Positions 12,188-20,149 of a stretch of DNA of 64,000 nucleotides are shown in pieces (the first letter of the stretch is position 1; each line of letters starts with the position of its first letter). A program made the position numbers and the translations under genes. The notes below the pieces were generated by a model. That model ran no database searches and had not been told where the DNA came from. It worked only from the letters and a program-made list of their open reading frames with translations. The stretch is from NCBI GenBank assembly GCA_965242575.1, contig OZ251461.1:1116001-1180000 (forward strand). The letters run 5' to 3'. Source of the DNA: JANQOH01 sp965242575. Its GTDB lineage: Bacteria; Pseudomonadota; Alphaproteobacteria; UBA7887.

Positions 12188-13399
12188 GTGGCGGACTTCC
12201 GCGACGGGCCGCTGGCGGGAATCCGCGTCCTCGACCTCACCAGCGTCGTCATGGGGCCGTTCGCGACCCACATCCTCGCGGACATGGGCGCGGACGTGAT
12301 CAAGATCGAGGCGCCGGAGGGCGACGTGGTCCGCCGCCTCCGGCCCGCGCGCAACCCCGGCATGGGCGGGTCGTTCCTCCAGCTGCACCGCAACAAGCGC
12401 GGGATCGTCCTCGACCTCAAGACGGAGAGGGCGCGCGCCGCGCTGCGCCGCCTGGTGGCGGGCGCCGACGTGTTCCTCCACGCGCTGCGCCCGGGGACCA
12501 TCGCCCGCCTGGGCTTCGACGCCGACTCGGTCGCCGCAATCAACCCCGGCATCGTCTATTGCGGCGCCTACGGCTTCGGCGCCGGCGGCCCCTACGGCGA
12601 CAAGCCGGCCTATGACGACGTCATCCAGGCGGCCTCCGGCCTCGCGGCGCTGTGCGGCGAGGCGCGCGACGGGGCGGCGGACGCCGCGCCCGCCTACGTC
12701 CCCAGCGTCGTCTGCGACAAACTCGCCGGGCAGGCCATCGCCTATTCCATCCTCGCCGCGCTGTTGCAGCGGGAGCGCGGCGGCGGCGGACAGGCGGTGG
12801 AGGCGCCGATGTTCGAGACGGCGGTGGAATTCCTGACCCCGGAGCACTTCTCCGGCGCCGTCTTCGACCCGCCTCTGGGGCGTTTCGGCTACTCCCGCGT
12901 GCTCAGCCCGGAGCGCCGCCCCTACCGGACGCGCGACGGCCACGCCTGCATCCTGCCCTATTCCGACCGCGACTGGCGCGCCTTCTTCGCCCTCATCGGC
13001 CGGCCCGAACTCGCAGATTCGCCGCGCTACCGCGACCACGCGGCGCGCGCCGACCGGGTCGAGGAGCTCTACCGGCTAATCGCCGCCGAGGCGCCGAAGC
13101 GGACCAACGCCGAATGGATGGCGTTCTGCGACGGCGCAAACATTCCCTTCATGCCGGTCATGCGCTTCGAGGATCTTCCCGACGACCCGCATGCGCGCGC
13201 CGTCGGCCTGTTCGAGACGGTGGAGCACCCCACCGAGGGCCGCCTGCGGACGGTGCGCCGCCCGGTGAACTTTTCCGGCGCGCCGTTCCGCCTCCGCCGC
13301 CACGCCCCGGCGCTCGGCGAACACACCCGCGAGGTGCTGGAGGAGGCCGGCCTCGACGCGGAGGCGGCGGCGGCGCTTCTTCCTGAGGGGGACGACTGA
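12188..13399 (+). CDS. CaiB/BaiF family III CoA-transferase
   Basis: About 403 residues. The N-terminus PLAGIRVLDLTSVVMGPFATHILADMGADVIKIEAPEGD is diagnostic of family III CoA-transferases (formyl-CoA:oxalate and carnitine CoA-transferase relatives), which move CoA between carboxylic acids through an aspartyl-CoA intermediate. The conserved block YDDVIQAASGLAALCGE follows near residue 145. GTG at 12188 is preferred because it starts directly at the family's normal N-terminus. An ATG at 12137 would add an Arg/Gly-rich tail overlapping the SDR gene. The gene lies 16 bases after the SDR stop, so the two probably form an operon. Confidence 0.88.
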   Translation: MADFRDGPLAGIRVLDLTSVVMGPFATHILADMGADVIKIEAPEGDVVRRLRPARNPGMGGSFLQLHRNKRGIVLDLKTERARAALRRLVAGADVFLHALRPGTIARLGFDADSVAAINPGIVYCGAYGFGAGGPYGDKPAYDDVIQAASGLAALCGEARDGAADAAPAYVPSVVCDKLAGQAIAYSILAALLQRERGGGGQAVEAPMFETAVEFLTPEHFSGAVFDPPLGRFGYSRVLSPERRPYRTRDGHACILPYSDRDWRAFFALIGRPELADSPRYRDHAARADRVEELYRLIAAEAPKRTNAEWMAFCDGANIPFMPVMRFEDLPDDPHARAVGLFETVEHPTEGRLRTVRRPVNFSGAPFRLRRHAPALGEHTREVLEEAGLDAEAAAALLPEGDD

Positions 13400-13638
13400 C
13401 CCCGGCCTTCGCATGGGGGCGATCGACGCGCCCGTTTGCATGCCGCCCCCGGGGCGGTTAGCCCGGATTTCTCATACGTCGCTGGTTTGAGGGGCGGTGT
13501 GCGGTGTCGGCGAGGATTTTCCGATTTGTGCATCCGCCGCCGTTTTCGGGGCGCGTTGGATCGCCCGTCGGCTGGCGACGGGCGGTTCGGTTCGGCGATG
13601 TCTCCGTTATTGAAGGGAAGGGTGAGTTGTGCGCCGCT
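13400..13638. other. Non-coding region downstream of the CoA-transferase, probable IS1380 end
   Basis: No gene is seen. The segment precedes the C-terminal remnant of an IS1380-type transposase on the minus strand and probably contains that element's 3' non-coding end. I could not define its terminal inverted repeat because the opposite end is missing. Confidence 0.3.
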
Positions 13639-13851
13639 TCAAGCTGCGGCGGCGGATAGTCGCCTTCGGGCGGTGCGGAATTCGTCCTGGAAAGGATGGT
13701 TGGTGTCCATTGCGATCTTGATGCGACGGACACCGATGCGAACCCATGCGGCGATCTTGAGCAGTTTGAGGCGCAGGCTTCCGCATGTGGCGGCGGCGAG
13801 GCGGGTGTGGGCGAGGCCGAGGCGGCGCAGGGCGCAGAGCAACACATAGAG
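13639..13851 (-). pseudogene. IS1380-family transposase, C-terminal remnant
   Basis: About 65 codons reading LLCALRRLGLAHTRLAAA, then TCGSLRLKLLKIAAWVRI and RRIKIAMDTNHPFQDEF on the minus strand. This matches the conserved C-terminus of IS1380-family transposases (ATCGxxRLKLLKIxAxVRxSxRRIxxxM). The N-terminal three quarters is gone. The reading frame is cut at 13851 where a copy of the MITE end begins. It is a dead remnant showing a history of layered insertions. Confidence 0.72.
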
Positions 13852-13884
13852 GCCGTTTCAGAATGAATCGATTACTTTCAGGAG
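13852..13884 (+). repeat. 33-base end of the MITE, second copy
   Basis: Identical over 33 bases to the left end of the 186-bp MITE at 14878, beginning GAGGCCGTTTCAGAATGAAT. Here it stops where the IS5-group element begins, so it is either a MITE copy truncated by the IS or part of a rearrangement between the two copies about 1 kb apart. Confidence 0.75.
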
Positions 13885-14041
13885 ACCTCTGCACAAGGGC
13901 GGGTTTTCCGGGATTGGGTTGCGGCCCGCAGGGGTTGTTTTGGGATTCGGGCGCCGATTTGGCGTTGCGGGGGGTCGATTCGACGGCCCGACGGCCCGAT
14001 TCGGTCCGATGTGTCGCCGTTCGGGCGCGCTTGCCCCGTGT

Positions 14042-15238
14042 TTATCCCTCGCTGGCGGGTTGGGCGAGGCCGTAGAGGCGCAGAAACATGGCGCCCTTGC
14101 GGATGTTGAGCGCAATGGCGGCGAGGCCGTAGAAGGTCGTGTTCTTCGCCAAGCCCAGGAAGCGGGTCCGTCCGAGGCCGTAACACCGCTTATAGACGGC
14201 GAACACGCGCTCCACCCCCGACCGCACGACCGCGATCTCATCGTTGCGCTCCTTGTCCGCTTCGCTCAACGGATGGCCGAGATAGCCCTTGCGTTGCGCC
14301 CGGTCCGCAATCCCGAACCGCGCCAGTTTGTCCCGCGTCTCGCGCGAACTGTAGGCGGCGTCCGCATAGAACGCCGTCTCGTCGCCTAACAGCAACCTGT
14401 CGCGCTCCCGGCTGTCGTGGACGTTGCCCGGCGTCACCGTCTGGCGGTGGACGAACCCATCCTCATCGACCCCCGTGTGAACCGAGTAGCCATAGGCGCT
14501 CTTCATGCGGCCCCGGCTGTCCTGCTTCACATGAAGCCCCGCCTCCGGATCCCGGACCGCCGCCCCGTCCTTCCCCTTGCCCCGGCCCGAACGCGCCGCC
14601 TCCACCGGCGTCGCGTCGACGATGTTAATCCGTCCCTCGGTCATCACGATGCGCTGCTCCTCCAGCTGGCGGTTCACCTCCCCCAACAGCAACTCCCACA
14701 GGTCATGCTTCACAAGGCGAGACCGGAACCGCCCCAACGTCGTCGCGTCCGGAACCCCGCCGCCCAACTCAAGGCGGCAGAAACGCCGAAACAGCAGGTC
14801 ACGATACAGGCACTGCGACAACCGGACGTCCGAAAGCCCATACCACACGCCGAGCAACAGCCCCCGGAACAGCGTCAGAGGCCGTTTCAGAATGAATCGA
14901 TTACTTTCAGTGTATTGTCCCCGCATCCTGTCTGCACGGTATCCGCGTCGGCAAACGGATCGTAACTCCCAAGATTGCGGGAGTCCATTGGCATGTGTGT
15001 GAAGCATGCAGCCATACCGATCAGAAATCGAATAATTTCAATAGTATATTCTAAAACGGCCTCTCAGAAGCGGGTAACTCGGACGACCCGTCCGTGACCC
15101 GTAGATCGACGACAACAGTCGTGCGATCTCCGACCAGTCCAGAAGCGACTCCGCAGCATCGAGCGCGCGGAGCGCCGGATGATCCAGCGCCGCAGCCGAT
15201 ACGAACAACGCAGGCTGCGCACGAAACGGTTTCTGCAT
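14042..15238 (-). pseudogene. IS5-group transposase split by a MITE
   Basis: The N-terminal part starts at ATG 15238 (MQKPFRAQPALFVSAAALDH) and reads into the MITE after GRPSYPLL. The C-terminal part resumes at LTLFRGLLLGVWYGLSD and runs to the stop at 14042. The DDE residues are visible in the C-terminal part: Asp in IVDATPVEAA, Asp in FYADAAYSS and Glu in RSGVERVFAVYK. The intact paralogue at 59146-60153 is about 335 residues. This copy cannot make full-length enzyme but could be mobilised in trans. Confidence 0.88.
14878..15063. mobile_element. 186-bp MITE with a TCA target duplication
   Basis: Comparison with the uninterrupted IS copy (…AGCGTCAGAAGCGGG…) defines the insertion exactly. 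The flanks are TCA at 14875-14877 and TCA at 15064-15066. The element begins GAGGCCGTTTCAGAAT and ends ATTCTAAAACGGCCTC, giving a 16-base terminal inverted repeat with one mismatch. It has no ORF. A 3-base T-N-A duplication and the small size suggest a non-autonomous relative of an IS1031-like IS5-family element. The interior is AT-richer than the surroundings. Confidence 0.85.
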
Positions 15239-15316
15239 GAAGCCACCATACCATAACCACAACGGGTTATGCAGAGCTCTCCCATAATGAGAATTGCTGG
15301 CCGAACGCACAGTCAC

Positions 15317-15345
15317 TTGACACGCGCCGCCGCTGATCATATGCT
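15317..15345 (+). promoter_or_regulatory. Promoter of the Phd-type antitoxin gene
   Basis: TTGACA at 15317-15322 and TATGCT at 15340-15345 with a 17-base spacer, followed by GGAGGG before the ATG at 15379. It begins just outside the right end of the IS5 copy, so it is chromosomal. Confidence 0.6.
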
Positions 15346-15378
15346 TAACTTAGGGACGTTTCGCGGAGGGAAAAGTTC

Positions 15379-15594
15379 ATGTCGGAAGAGTCCACGGCGA
15401 CAGCCAACGTCCACGGGGCGAAGGCCCATCTCTCGCGCCTGCTGGCGCGCGTCGAGGAGGGGGGGAGATCGTCATCGCCCGCAAGCCCCGCAGCAAGCGC
15501 CGGCCCGGGAGTCTGGAAGGGGAAGATCGAGATCGACGACAGTTTCTTCGATCCTCTGCTGGAAGACGAGCTGGTCGCTTGGGAAGGCAGGTGA
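15379..15594 (+). CDS. Phd/YefM-type antitoxin, orphan, disturbed centre
   Basis: A 71-residue protein. The N-terminus NVHGAKAHLSRLLARVEEG is the Phd/YefM DNA-binding fold and the C-terminus WKGKIEIDDSFFDPLLEDELVAWEGR matches the toxin-binding tail of VapC-linked members. The middle reads RSSSPASPAASAG, but one frame over it encodes GEIVIARKPRSKRRPG, the normal family sequence. So a G-run indel at 15462-15468 and a second shift or deletion near 15510 have scrambled about 14 residues. The stop overlaps an ATG (TGATG) as in coupled antitoxin-toxin pairs, but that frame stops after 14 codons, so no toxin remains. Likely non-functional or repressor-only. Confidence 0.65.
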   Translation: MSEESTATANVHGAKAHLSRLLARVEEGGRSSSPASPAASAGPGVWKGKIEIDDSFFDPLLEDELVAWEGR

Positions 15595-15641
15595 TGCGCG
15601 CGTGCGATACTGGCGCCGAAACGCGCGTTCGGAGGTAGAGC

Positions 15642-16799
15642 ATGCCGCGAGAGGCCGCGAAGCCGCCCGCCTTGCCGGACATCCCCGCCCCGGCGGCGCT
15701 GGGGACGGGAATCCTGCCTTGCCAGGCGCTCGAGGGACTGGTCGCCCGCAGGGTCCTCGACGCGGATCCGCCCATCGCCCCGGAGCAGATCCAGCCGGCC
15801 AGCATCGACCTCCGCCTCGGCGCCAGGGCGTGGCGCGTGCGCGCGAGCTTCCTCCCCGGCGCCGGCGTCCGCGTCGCCGACAAACTGGCGGACCAGGCGA
15901 TGCACGATTTCGACCTCCGGGGCGGCGCGGTGTTCGAGAAGGGCTGCGTCTACGTCGTCGAACTGCTGGAGCGCGTCCGCCTGCCGCGGGACCTGGAGGG
16001 ACACGCGAACCCCAAGAGCTCCACCGGCCGGCTCGACGCGTTCACCCGCCTGATCGCCGACGGCGCGGCCTCCTTCGACCGCCTCCCCGGCGGCTATCGC
16101 GGCCCGCTCTACGCCGAGATCGCCCCGCGCGCGTTCTCGATCCTGGCGCGCGAGGGGTCGCGGCTCTGCCAACTGCGCCTCAGGCGCGGCGCGCCGACGA
16201 TGCCGCACGTGGAGATGCGGAAGCTCCACGACGAGACGCCGCTCGTCGACTCGCCGGCGGGCGCGGCGCTCATTCGCGGCGACCGCGCCGCGGTCACGCT
16301 CGACCTCCGGGCGCCGGGGGGCGTCGCCGGCTTCCGCGCCCGCAAGCACGCCGCCCTGGTCGACGTCGATTCCCGCGGTCGCTACGACCCGCGCGATTTC
16401 TGGGAGCCGGTCCGCCCGCGCGCCGGCGGCGGCATCGTCCTCGATCCCGACGACTTCCACATCCTCGCCACGGTGGAGCGGGTGCGCATCCCGCCCGGCG
16501 CGGCGGCGGAGATGGTCGCCTACGACACGATGGTCGGCGAACTCCGCGTCCACTACGCCGGGTTCTTCGACCCCGGCTTCGGCTACGGCCCCGGCGCGGG
16601 CGCCAAGGCGGTGCTCGAGGTCCGCTCGCGCGACGTGCCCTTCGTCCTCGACCACGGCCAGATCATCGGCTGGCTGCGCTTCGAGAAGCTCGCCGCCACG
16701 CCCGACCGCCTCTACGGCGCCGCCGTCGGCTCCTCCTACCAGAACCAGGGGTTGAAACTCGGCAAGCAGTTCCGCCCCTGGCCGCCGGGCGGCGAATGA
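15642..16799 (+). CDS. dcd: 2'-deoxycytidine 5'-triphosphate deaminase, long form
   Basis: A 385-residue protein of the long Dcd type found in alphaproteobacteria, with two Dcd/dUTPase-like halves. Recognisable blocks are IQPASIDLRLGARAWRVRAS, LEGHANPKSSTGRLDAFTRL, GYRGPLYAEIAPRAFSI and, in the second half, FDPGFGYGPGAGAKAVLEVR. The enzyme converts dCTP to dUTP, feeding dTMP synthesis in the cytoplasm. ATG at 15642 follows GGAGGTAGAGC. It is a housekeeping gene; the neighbouring antitoxin and IS are unrelated. Confidence 0.9.
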   Translation: MPREAAKPPALPDIPAPAALGTGILPCQALEGLVARRVLDADPPIAPEQIQPASIDLRLGARAWRVRASFLPGAGVRVADKLADQAMHDFDLRGGAVFEKGCVYVVELLERVRLPRDLEGHANPKSSTGRLDAFTRLIADGAASFDRLPGGYRGPLYAEIAPRAFSILAREGSRLCQLRLRRGAPTMPHVEMRKLHDETPLVDSPAGAALIRGDRAAVTLDLRAPGGVAGFRARKHAALVDVDSRGRYDPRDFWEPVRPRAGGGIVLDPDDFHILATVERVRIPPGAAAEMVAYDTMVGELRVHYAGFFDPGFGYGPGAGAKAVLEVRSRDVPFVLDHGQIIGWLRFEKLAATPDRLYGAAVGSSYQNQGLKLGKQFRPWPPGGE

Positions 16800-16914
16800 C
16801 CGTCCGGGGCGGACCATGGTCCTCTTCCCAGGCCACGCCGCGCGAAGTCCGATTGGAGCATGGAGCCGAACCGGAACCGCCCCCCTGCCCGCCGTCCCGG
16901 ATCCCGGCGCCGCG
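16800..16914. other. Start of the non-coding spacer between dcd and the CoA-ligase operon
   Basis: No gene seen. The spacer 16800-17278 (479 bases) is filled mainly by the two tandem repeat copies listed next. Confidence 0.4.
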
Positions 16915-17029
16915 CCGTCCCGCAAATCCCGGATCTCCCCGGGAGCGCGGCCGTCCCGCCCGCATTGCGCGGCGCGCGCCGCCGCATCCCGGAATTCCCG
17001 GAACCCCGCCGTCCCGGTTCTCCCGGAAT
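16915..17029 (+). repeat. Tandem intergenic repeat, copy 1 (115 bases)
   Basis: Begins CCGTCCCGCAAATCCCGG and ends GTTCTCCCGGAAT. It is rich in CCCGG and CCCGGAATTCCCGG. A nearly identical copy starts 160 bases later. It lies between dcd and the CoA-ligase operon and has no credible codon structure. Confidence 0.85.
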
Positions 17030-17074
17030 CGCGCTCCCGGGCGACGCCTCCCGGAACGCCGTGCGTCGCCCCGG

Positions 17075-17192
17075 CCGTCCCGCAAATCCCGGATCTCCCT
17101 CGGAGCGCGGCCGTCCCGTCCGCATCGCCCGGCGCGCGCCGCCGCCGCATCCCGGAATTCCCGGAACCCCGCCGTCCCGGTTCTCCCGGAAT
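17075..17192 (+). repeat. Tandem intergenic repeat, copy 2 (118 bases)
   Basis: Same unit as 16915-17029 with a handful of substitutions and one extra CCG. The internal palindrome TCCCGGAATTCCCGGA could form a hairpin. Together the copies fill most of the 479-base spacer 16800-17278, which holds no gene. Confidence 0.85.
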
Positions 17193-17278
17193 TGCCTCCC
17201 GCCTCCCGGAGCGCGGCGCGGCGCGCGCTTGACCGGGGCGGGGGGCGGCGCTACCAACAGGGGCGGGGGAGGCGGGCG

Positions 17279-18544
17279 ATGGCCGAACGCGGCGCATATT
17301 TCGACGAGCGCGAAACCCGCGACCCGGAAGAGCGCGAGGCCGCCGCCTTCGCCACCTTGCGGGCGCAGGCCGCGCGCGCCAAGGCGCAGAGCGCCGCCTG
17401 GGCGCGCATCCTCGACGGCGTCGACCCCGAAGACCTGCGCGACCGCGCGGCGCTGGCGGCGCTGCCCGTCACCCGCAAATCGGCGCTCGCCGAACTCCAG
17501 CGCGCGGACCCGCCGCTCGGCGGCCTCGCCACCCGGCCGCCGGGCGAACTGGGCTGGATCTTCTCGTCGCCGGGGCCGATCTACGAACCCGGCGCGCGGC
17601 GGCGCGACTACTTCCGCATGGGCCGTGCGCTCCACGCCGCCGGAATGCGGCCGGGCGACGTGGTGTACAACACCTTCTCCTACCACCTCACCCCGGCCGG
17701 CCACATGATGGAGACGGGCGCCCACGCCTGCGGCTGCGCCGTCGTTCCGGGCGGCGTCGGCAACACCGAACAGCAGCTCCGCGCCATCGCCGACATCCGC
17801 CCCAACGCCTATGCGGGGACTCCGTCCTTCCTGCGCATCCTCCTCGACCGGGCGCGCGAGGACGGCTCCGACGCGTCGTCCGTCGTCAAGGCCGCCGTCG
17901 GCGGCGAGGCGCTGCCGCCGAGCCTGCGGGAGCGGTTCCGGAGCGGCGGAGTCTCGGTCATGCAGTCCTACGGGACCGCCGAAGCCGGTCTGATCGCCTA
18001 CGAATCGCCCACCCCCGGCGGCGCGGGCGCGAACCCCGGCATGGTCGTGGACGAGGACGTCATCCTCGAGGTTCTCGCGCCGGGGACCGGCGACCCGGTC
18101 GGCGAGGGGGAGGTCGGCGAGGTCGCGGTCAGCGTGCTCAACCCGGACTATCCGCTGTTCCGCTTCGCCACCGGCGACCTGTCCGCCGTCCTGCCCGGGC
18201 CCGCGCCCTGCGGGCGGACCGCCCTGCGCATCCGCGGCTGGATGGGCCGCGCCGACCAGACGACCAAGGTGCGCGGCATGTTCGTCCATCCGCTCCAGGT
18301 GTCGCAGGCGGCGGCCCGCCACCCGGAGGTCCTGCGCGCGCGCATGGTCGTCGACAACCCCGATCGCGCCGACCGCATGGTCCTGCGCTGCGAGGTGAAG
18401 GGCCCCGGCGGCGACGCGCTGCGCGGGCGCATCGCCGAGTCGGTGCGGGCCGTCTGCAAGGTCCGCGGCGAGGTGGAGTTCGCCGCCCCGGGCGCCCTGC
18501 CCGACGACGGCGTCGTCATCGAAGACGCGCGTGTCTGGGACTAG
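17279..18544 (+). CDS. PaaK-like AMP-forming CoA ligase
   Basis: A 421-residue member of the phenylacetate-CoA ligase family. Family blocks include SPGPIYEP, DVVYNTFSYHLTPAGHMMETGA, NAYAGTPSFL, the adenylate-binding MQSYGTAEAGLIAYE, FATGDLSAVL and the C-terminal GRADQTTKVRGMFVHP hinge. The usual Ser/Thr/Gly-rich P-loop near residue 98 is reduced to SSPGPI, as in many family members. It would activate an aromatic or short-chain acid with ATP and CoA; the substrate is unknown. ATG at 17279 follows GGGGGAGG. It is the first gene of a coupled five-gene operon and overlaps the Sir2 gene by 14 bases. Confidence 0.85.
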   Translation: MAERGAYFDERETRDPEEREAAAFATLRAQAARAKAQSAAWARILDGVDPEDLRDRAALAALPVTRKSALAELQRADPPLGGLATRPPGELGWIFSSPGPIYEPGARRRDYFRMGRALHAAGMRPGDVVYNTFSYHLTPAGHMMETGAHACGCAVVPGGVGNTEQQLRAIADIRPNAYAGTPSFLRILLDRAREDGSDASSVVKAAVGGEALPPSLRERFRSGGVSVMQSYGTAEAGLIAYESPTPGGAGANPGMVVDEDVILEVLAPGTGDPVGEGEVGEVAVSVLNPDYPLFRFATGDLSAVLPGPAPCGRTALRIRGWMGRADQTTKVRGMFVHPLQVSQAAARHPEVLRARMVVDNPDRADRMVLRCEVKGPGGDALRGRIAESVRAVCKVRGEVEFAAPGALPDDGVVIEDARVWD

Positions 18545-19301
18545 CCCCGCCGCCGGCGCGGGCCTGGAGACGCTGGCGCGCTGGCTGGAGGAGTGCGAAC
18601 GCGCCGTCGTCTTCACCGGCGCCGGCGTCAGCACCGAATCCGGCATCCCCGATTTCCGCTCGCCGGGCGGCGTGTGGGACCGCTACAAGCCGATCCCGTT
18701 CGGCGAATTCGTCGCGTCGGAGGAGGCGCGGCGCGAATACTGGCGGCGCAAATTCGCCGTCGACCCGGTGATCGCGCGCGCCGAGCCGAACCGCGGCCAC
18801 CGCGCCGTCGCCCGGCTCGTCGCCGAGGGGCCGGCGGCGGCGGTGATCACCCAGAACATCGACGGCCTGCACCAGGCCTCCGGCGTCCCCGACGCGCGCG
18901 TCATCGAACTCCACGGCAACGGGAGCTACGCCGCCTGCCTCGAATGCGGCGCGCGCCGCGAGCTCGCGCCCATCCGCGCCGCCTTCCTCGCGGACGGGAC
19001 GATCCCCGTCTGCGGCGGCTGCGGCGGCGTCGTCAAGCCGGCGACGATCTCGTTCGGGCAGGCGATGCCGGAGGCGGCGATGGCGGCGGCGGAGCACGAG
19101 ACCCGCGCCTGCGACCTGTTCCTCGCCGTCGGCTCGTCGCTTTCGGTTTATCCCGCCGCCGGGTTCCCGGTCATGGCGCGCGAGTCCGGCGCGCGCCTCG
19201 CGATCCTCAACCGCGACCGCACCGAACTCGACTCCCTCGCCCACTTGGTGCTCAACCTCGAGATCGGCCCCGCCCTCGGCGCCGTGGCGGGGGTGGCGTG
19301 A
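18531..19301 (+). CDS. cobB: Sir2-family NAD-dependent protein deacylase
   Basis: A 256-residue sirtuin. It has the NAD pocket TGAGVSTESGIPDFRS (residues 29-44), TQNIDGLH (107-114), catalytic His128 in ELHG, and a zinc ribbon from Cys136, Cys139, Cys161 and Cys164. The GTG start at 18531 lies inside the CoA-ligase gene; the next gene overlaps its stop by GTGA. Bacterial CobB-type sirtuins reverse lysine acylation of AMP-forming CoA ligases, so encoding one directly after a CoA ligase suggests local control of that enzyme. The activity is known for the family; the pairing with this ligase is inference. Confidence 0.92.
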   Translation: MSGTSPAAGAGLETLARWLEECERAVVFTGAGVSTESGIPDFRSPGGVWDRYKPIPFGEFVASEEARREYWRRKFAVDPVIARAEPNRGHRAVARLVAEGPAAAVITQNIDGLHQASGVPDARVIELHGNGSYAACLECGARRELAPIRAAFLADGTIPVCGGCGGVVKPATISFGQAMPEAAMAAAEHETRACDLFLAVGSSLSVYPAAGFPVMARESGARLAILNRDRTELDSLAHLVLNLEIGPALGAVAGVA

Positions 19302-20149
19302 AGGTCGCGCCCATCGCCGGCGCGCTCGGCGCCGAGATTTCCGGCGTCGACCTGGCGCGGCCCCTCGACGCGGCGGCGGCGGCGGACGTCCGCCGCGCCT
19401 TCCTCGACCGTCTCGTGGTCTTCTTCCGCGGCCAGCGGCTGACCCCGAAGCAGCTGGTCCGGGCGGCGCGGGCGTTCGGCGCGCCCGAACCCTACCCCTT
19501 CGCCGCCGGCCTCGAAGAGGAGCCGCTGGTGGTTCCCGTGCTCAAGCGCGAGGAGGACCGGGTCAATTTCGGCGGCCTGTGGCACTCCGACACGGCGTAT
19601 CTGGAGCGGCCGCCGCTCGGCGCCATGCTCTACGCCAAAGAGGCGCCGGAGGTCGGCGGCGACACCCTGTTCGCCAACATGTATCTCGCCTACGAGGCGC
19701 TGTCGGACGGAATGCAGGCCATGCTGTCGCGCCTCTCGGCGCTCAACGTCTCCGACAAGGCCGCGGCGGCGGCCACCCGCCCCGGCGGCCGGGCGATGAC
19801 CGCCGCCGGCGCGCCGCTCGAAGCCGAACACCCCGTCGTCCGCGTCCACCCCGAGACCGGGCGCAAGGCGCTGTACGTGAACCGCGCCCACACGCGGCGC
19901 TTCGCCGGCTTCACCGACGCCGAGAGCGCGCCGCTGCTGGAGTGGCTGTTCGCCCACCTCGAGCGGCCCGAATTCACCTGCCGCTTCCGCTGGACTCCCG
20001 GCGCGCTGGCGTTCTGGGACAACCGCTGCGCCCAGCACAATCCCGTCAACGACTATCACGGCCGGCGCCGGCTCATGCACCGCGTCAGCATCGCCGGCGA
20101 CCGCCCCGCCGGCGACCGCCCCGCCGGCCTTGGGGAGGAGCACGCATGA
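19298..20149 (+). CDS. TauD/TfdA-family Fe(II)/2-oxoglutarate dioxygenase
   Basis: A 283-residue non-haem iron dioxygenase. The metal triad is His96 and Asp98 (WHSDTAYLERPP) and His247 (DNRCAQHNPVNDY), with the 2-oxoglutarate arginine at 262 (MHRVSI). The length equals TauD. Such enzymes hydroxylate sulfonates, phenoxy acids or other small acids. GTG at 19298 overlaps the sirtuin stop. Residues near the C-terminus contain a perfect 15-base tandem duplication (GDRPAGDRPAG). The substrate is unknown; neighbours suggest catabolism of an organic acid activated to CoA. Confidence 0.92.
   Translation: MKVAPIAGALGAEISGVDLARPLDAAAAADVRRAFLDRLVVFFRGQRLTPKQLVRAARAFGAPEPYPFAAGLEEEPLVVPVLKREEDRVNFGGLWHSDTAYLERPPLGAMLYAKEAPEVGGDTLFANMYLAYEALSDGMQAMLSRLSALNVSDKAAAAATRPGGRAMTAAGAPLEAEHPVVRVHPETGRKALYVNRAHTRRFAGFTDAESAPLLEWLFAHLERPEFTCRFRWTPGALAFWDNRCAQHNPVNDYHGRRRLMHRVSIAGDRPAGDRPAGLGEEHA

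Larger units (their letters stand above)
13882..15281 (-). mobile_element. IS5-group insertion sequence, copy 1 (interrupted by a MITE)
   Basis: The left end GAGACCTCTGCACAAGG (13882) and right end GGGTTATGCAGAGCTCTC (15264-15281) are imperfect inverted repeats. The second copy at 59117-60196 ends in GGGTTATGCAGAGGTCTC, so the right end here carries one substitution. Without the inserted MITE and its 3-base duplication the element is about 1.21 kb, a normal IS5-group size. No clear target duplication is seen around the ends (left flank CAG, right flank CCA). The transposase gene is broken by the MITE. Confidence 0.85.
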
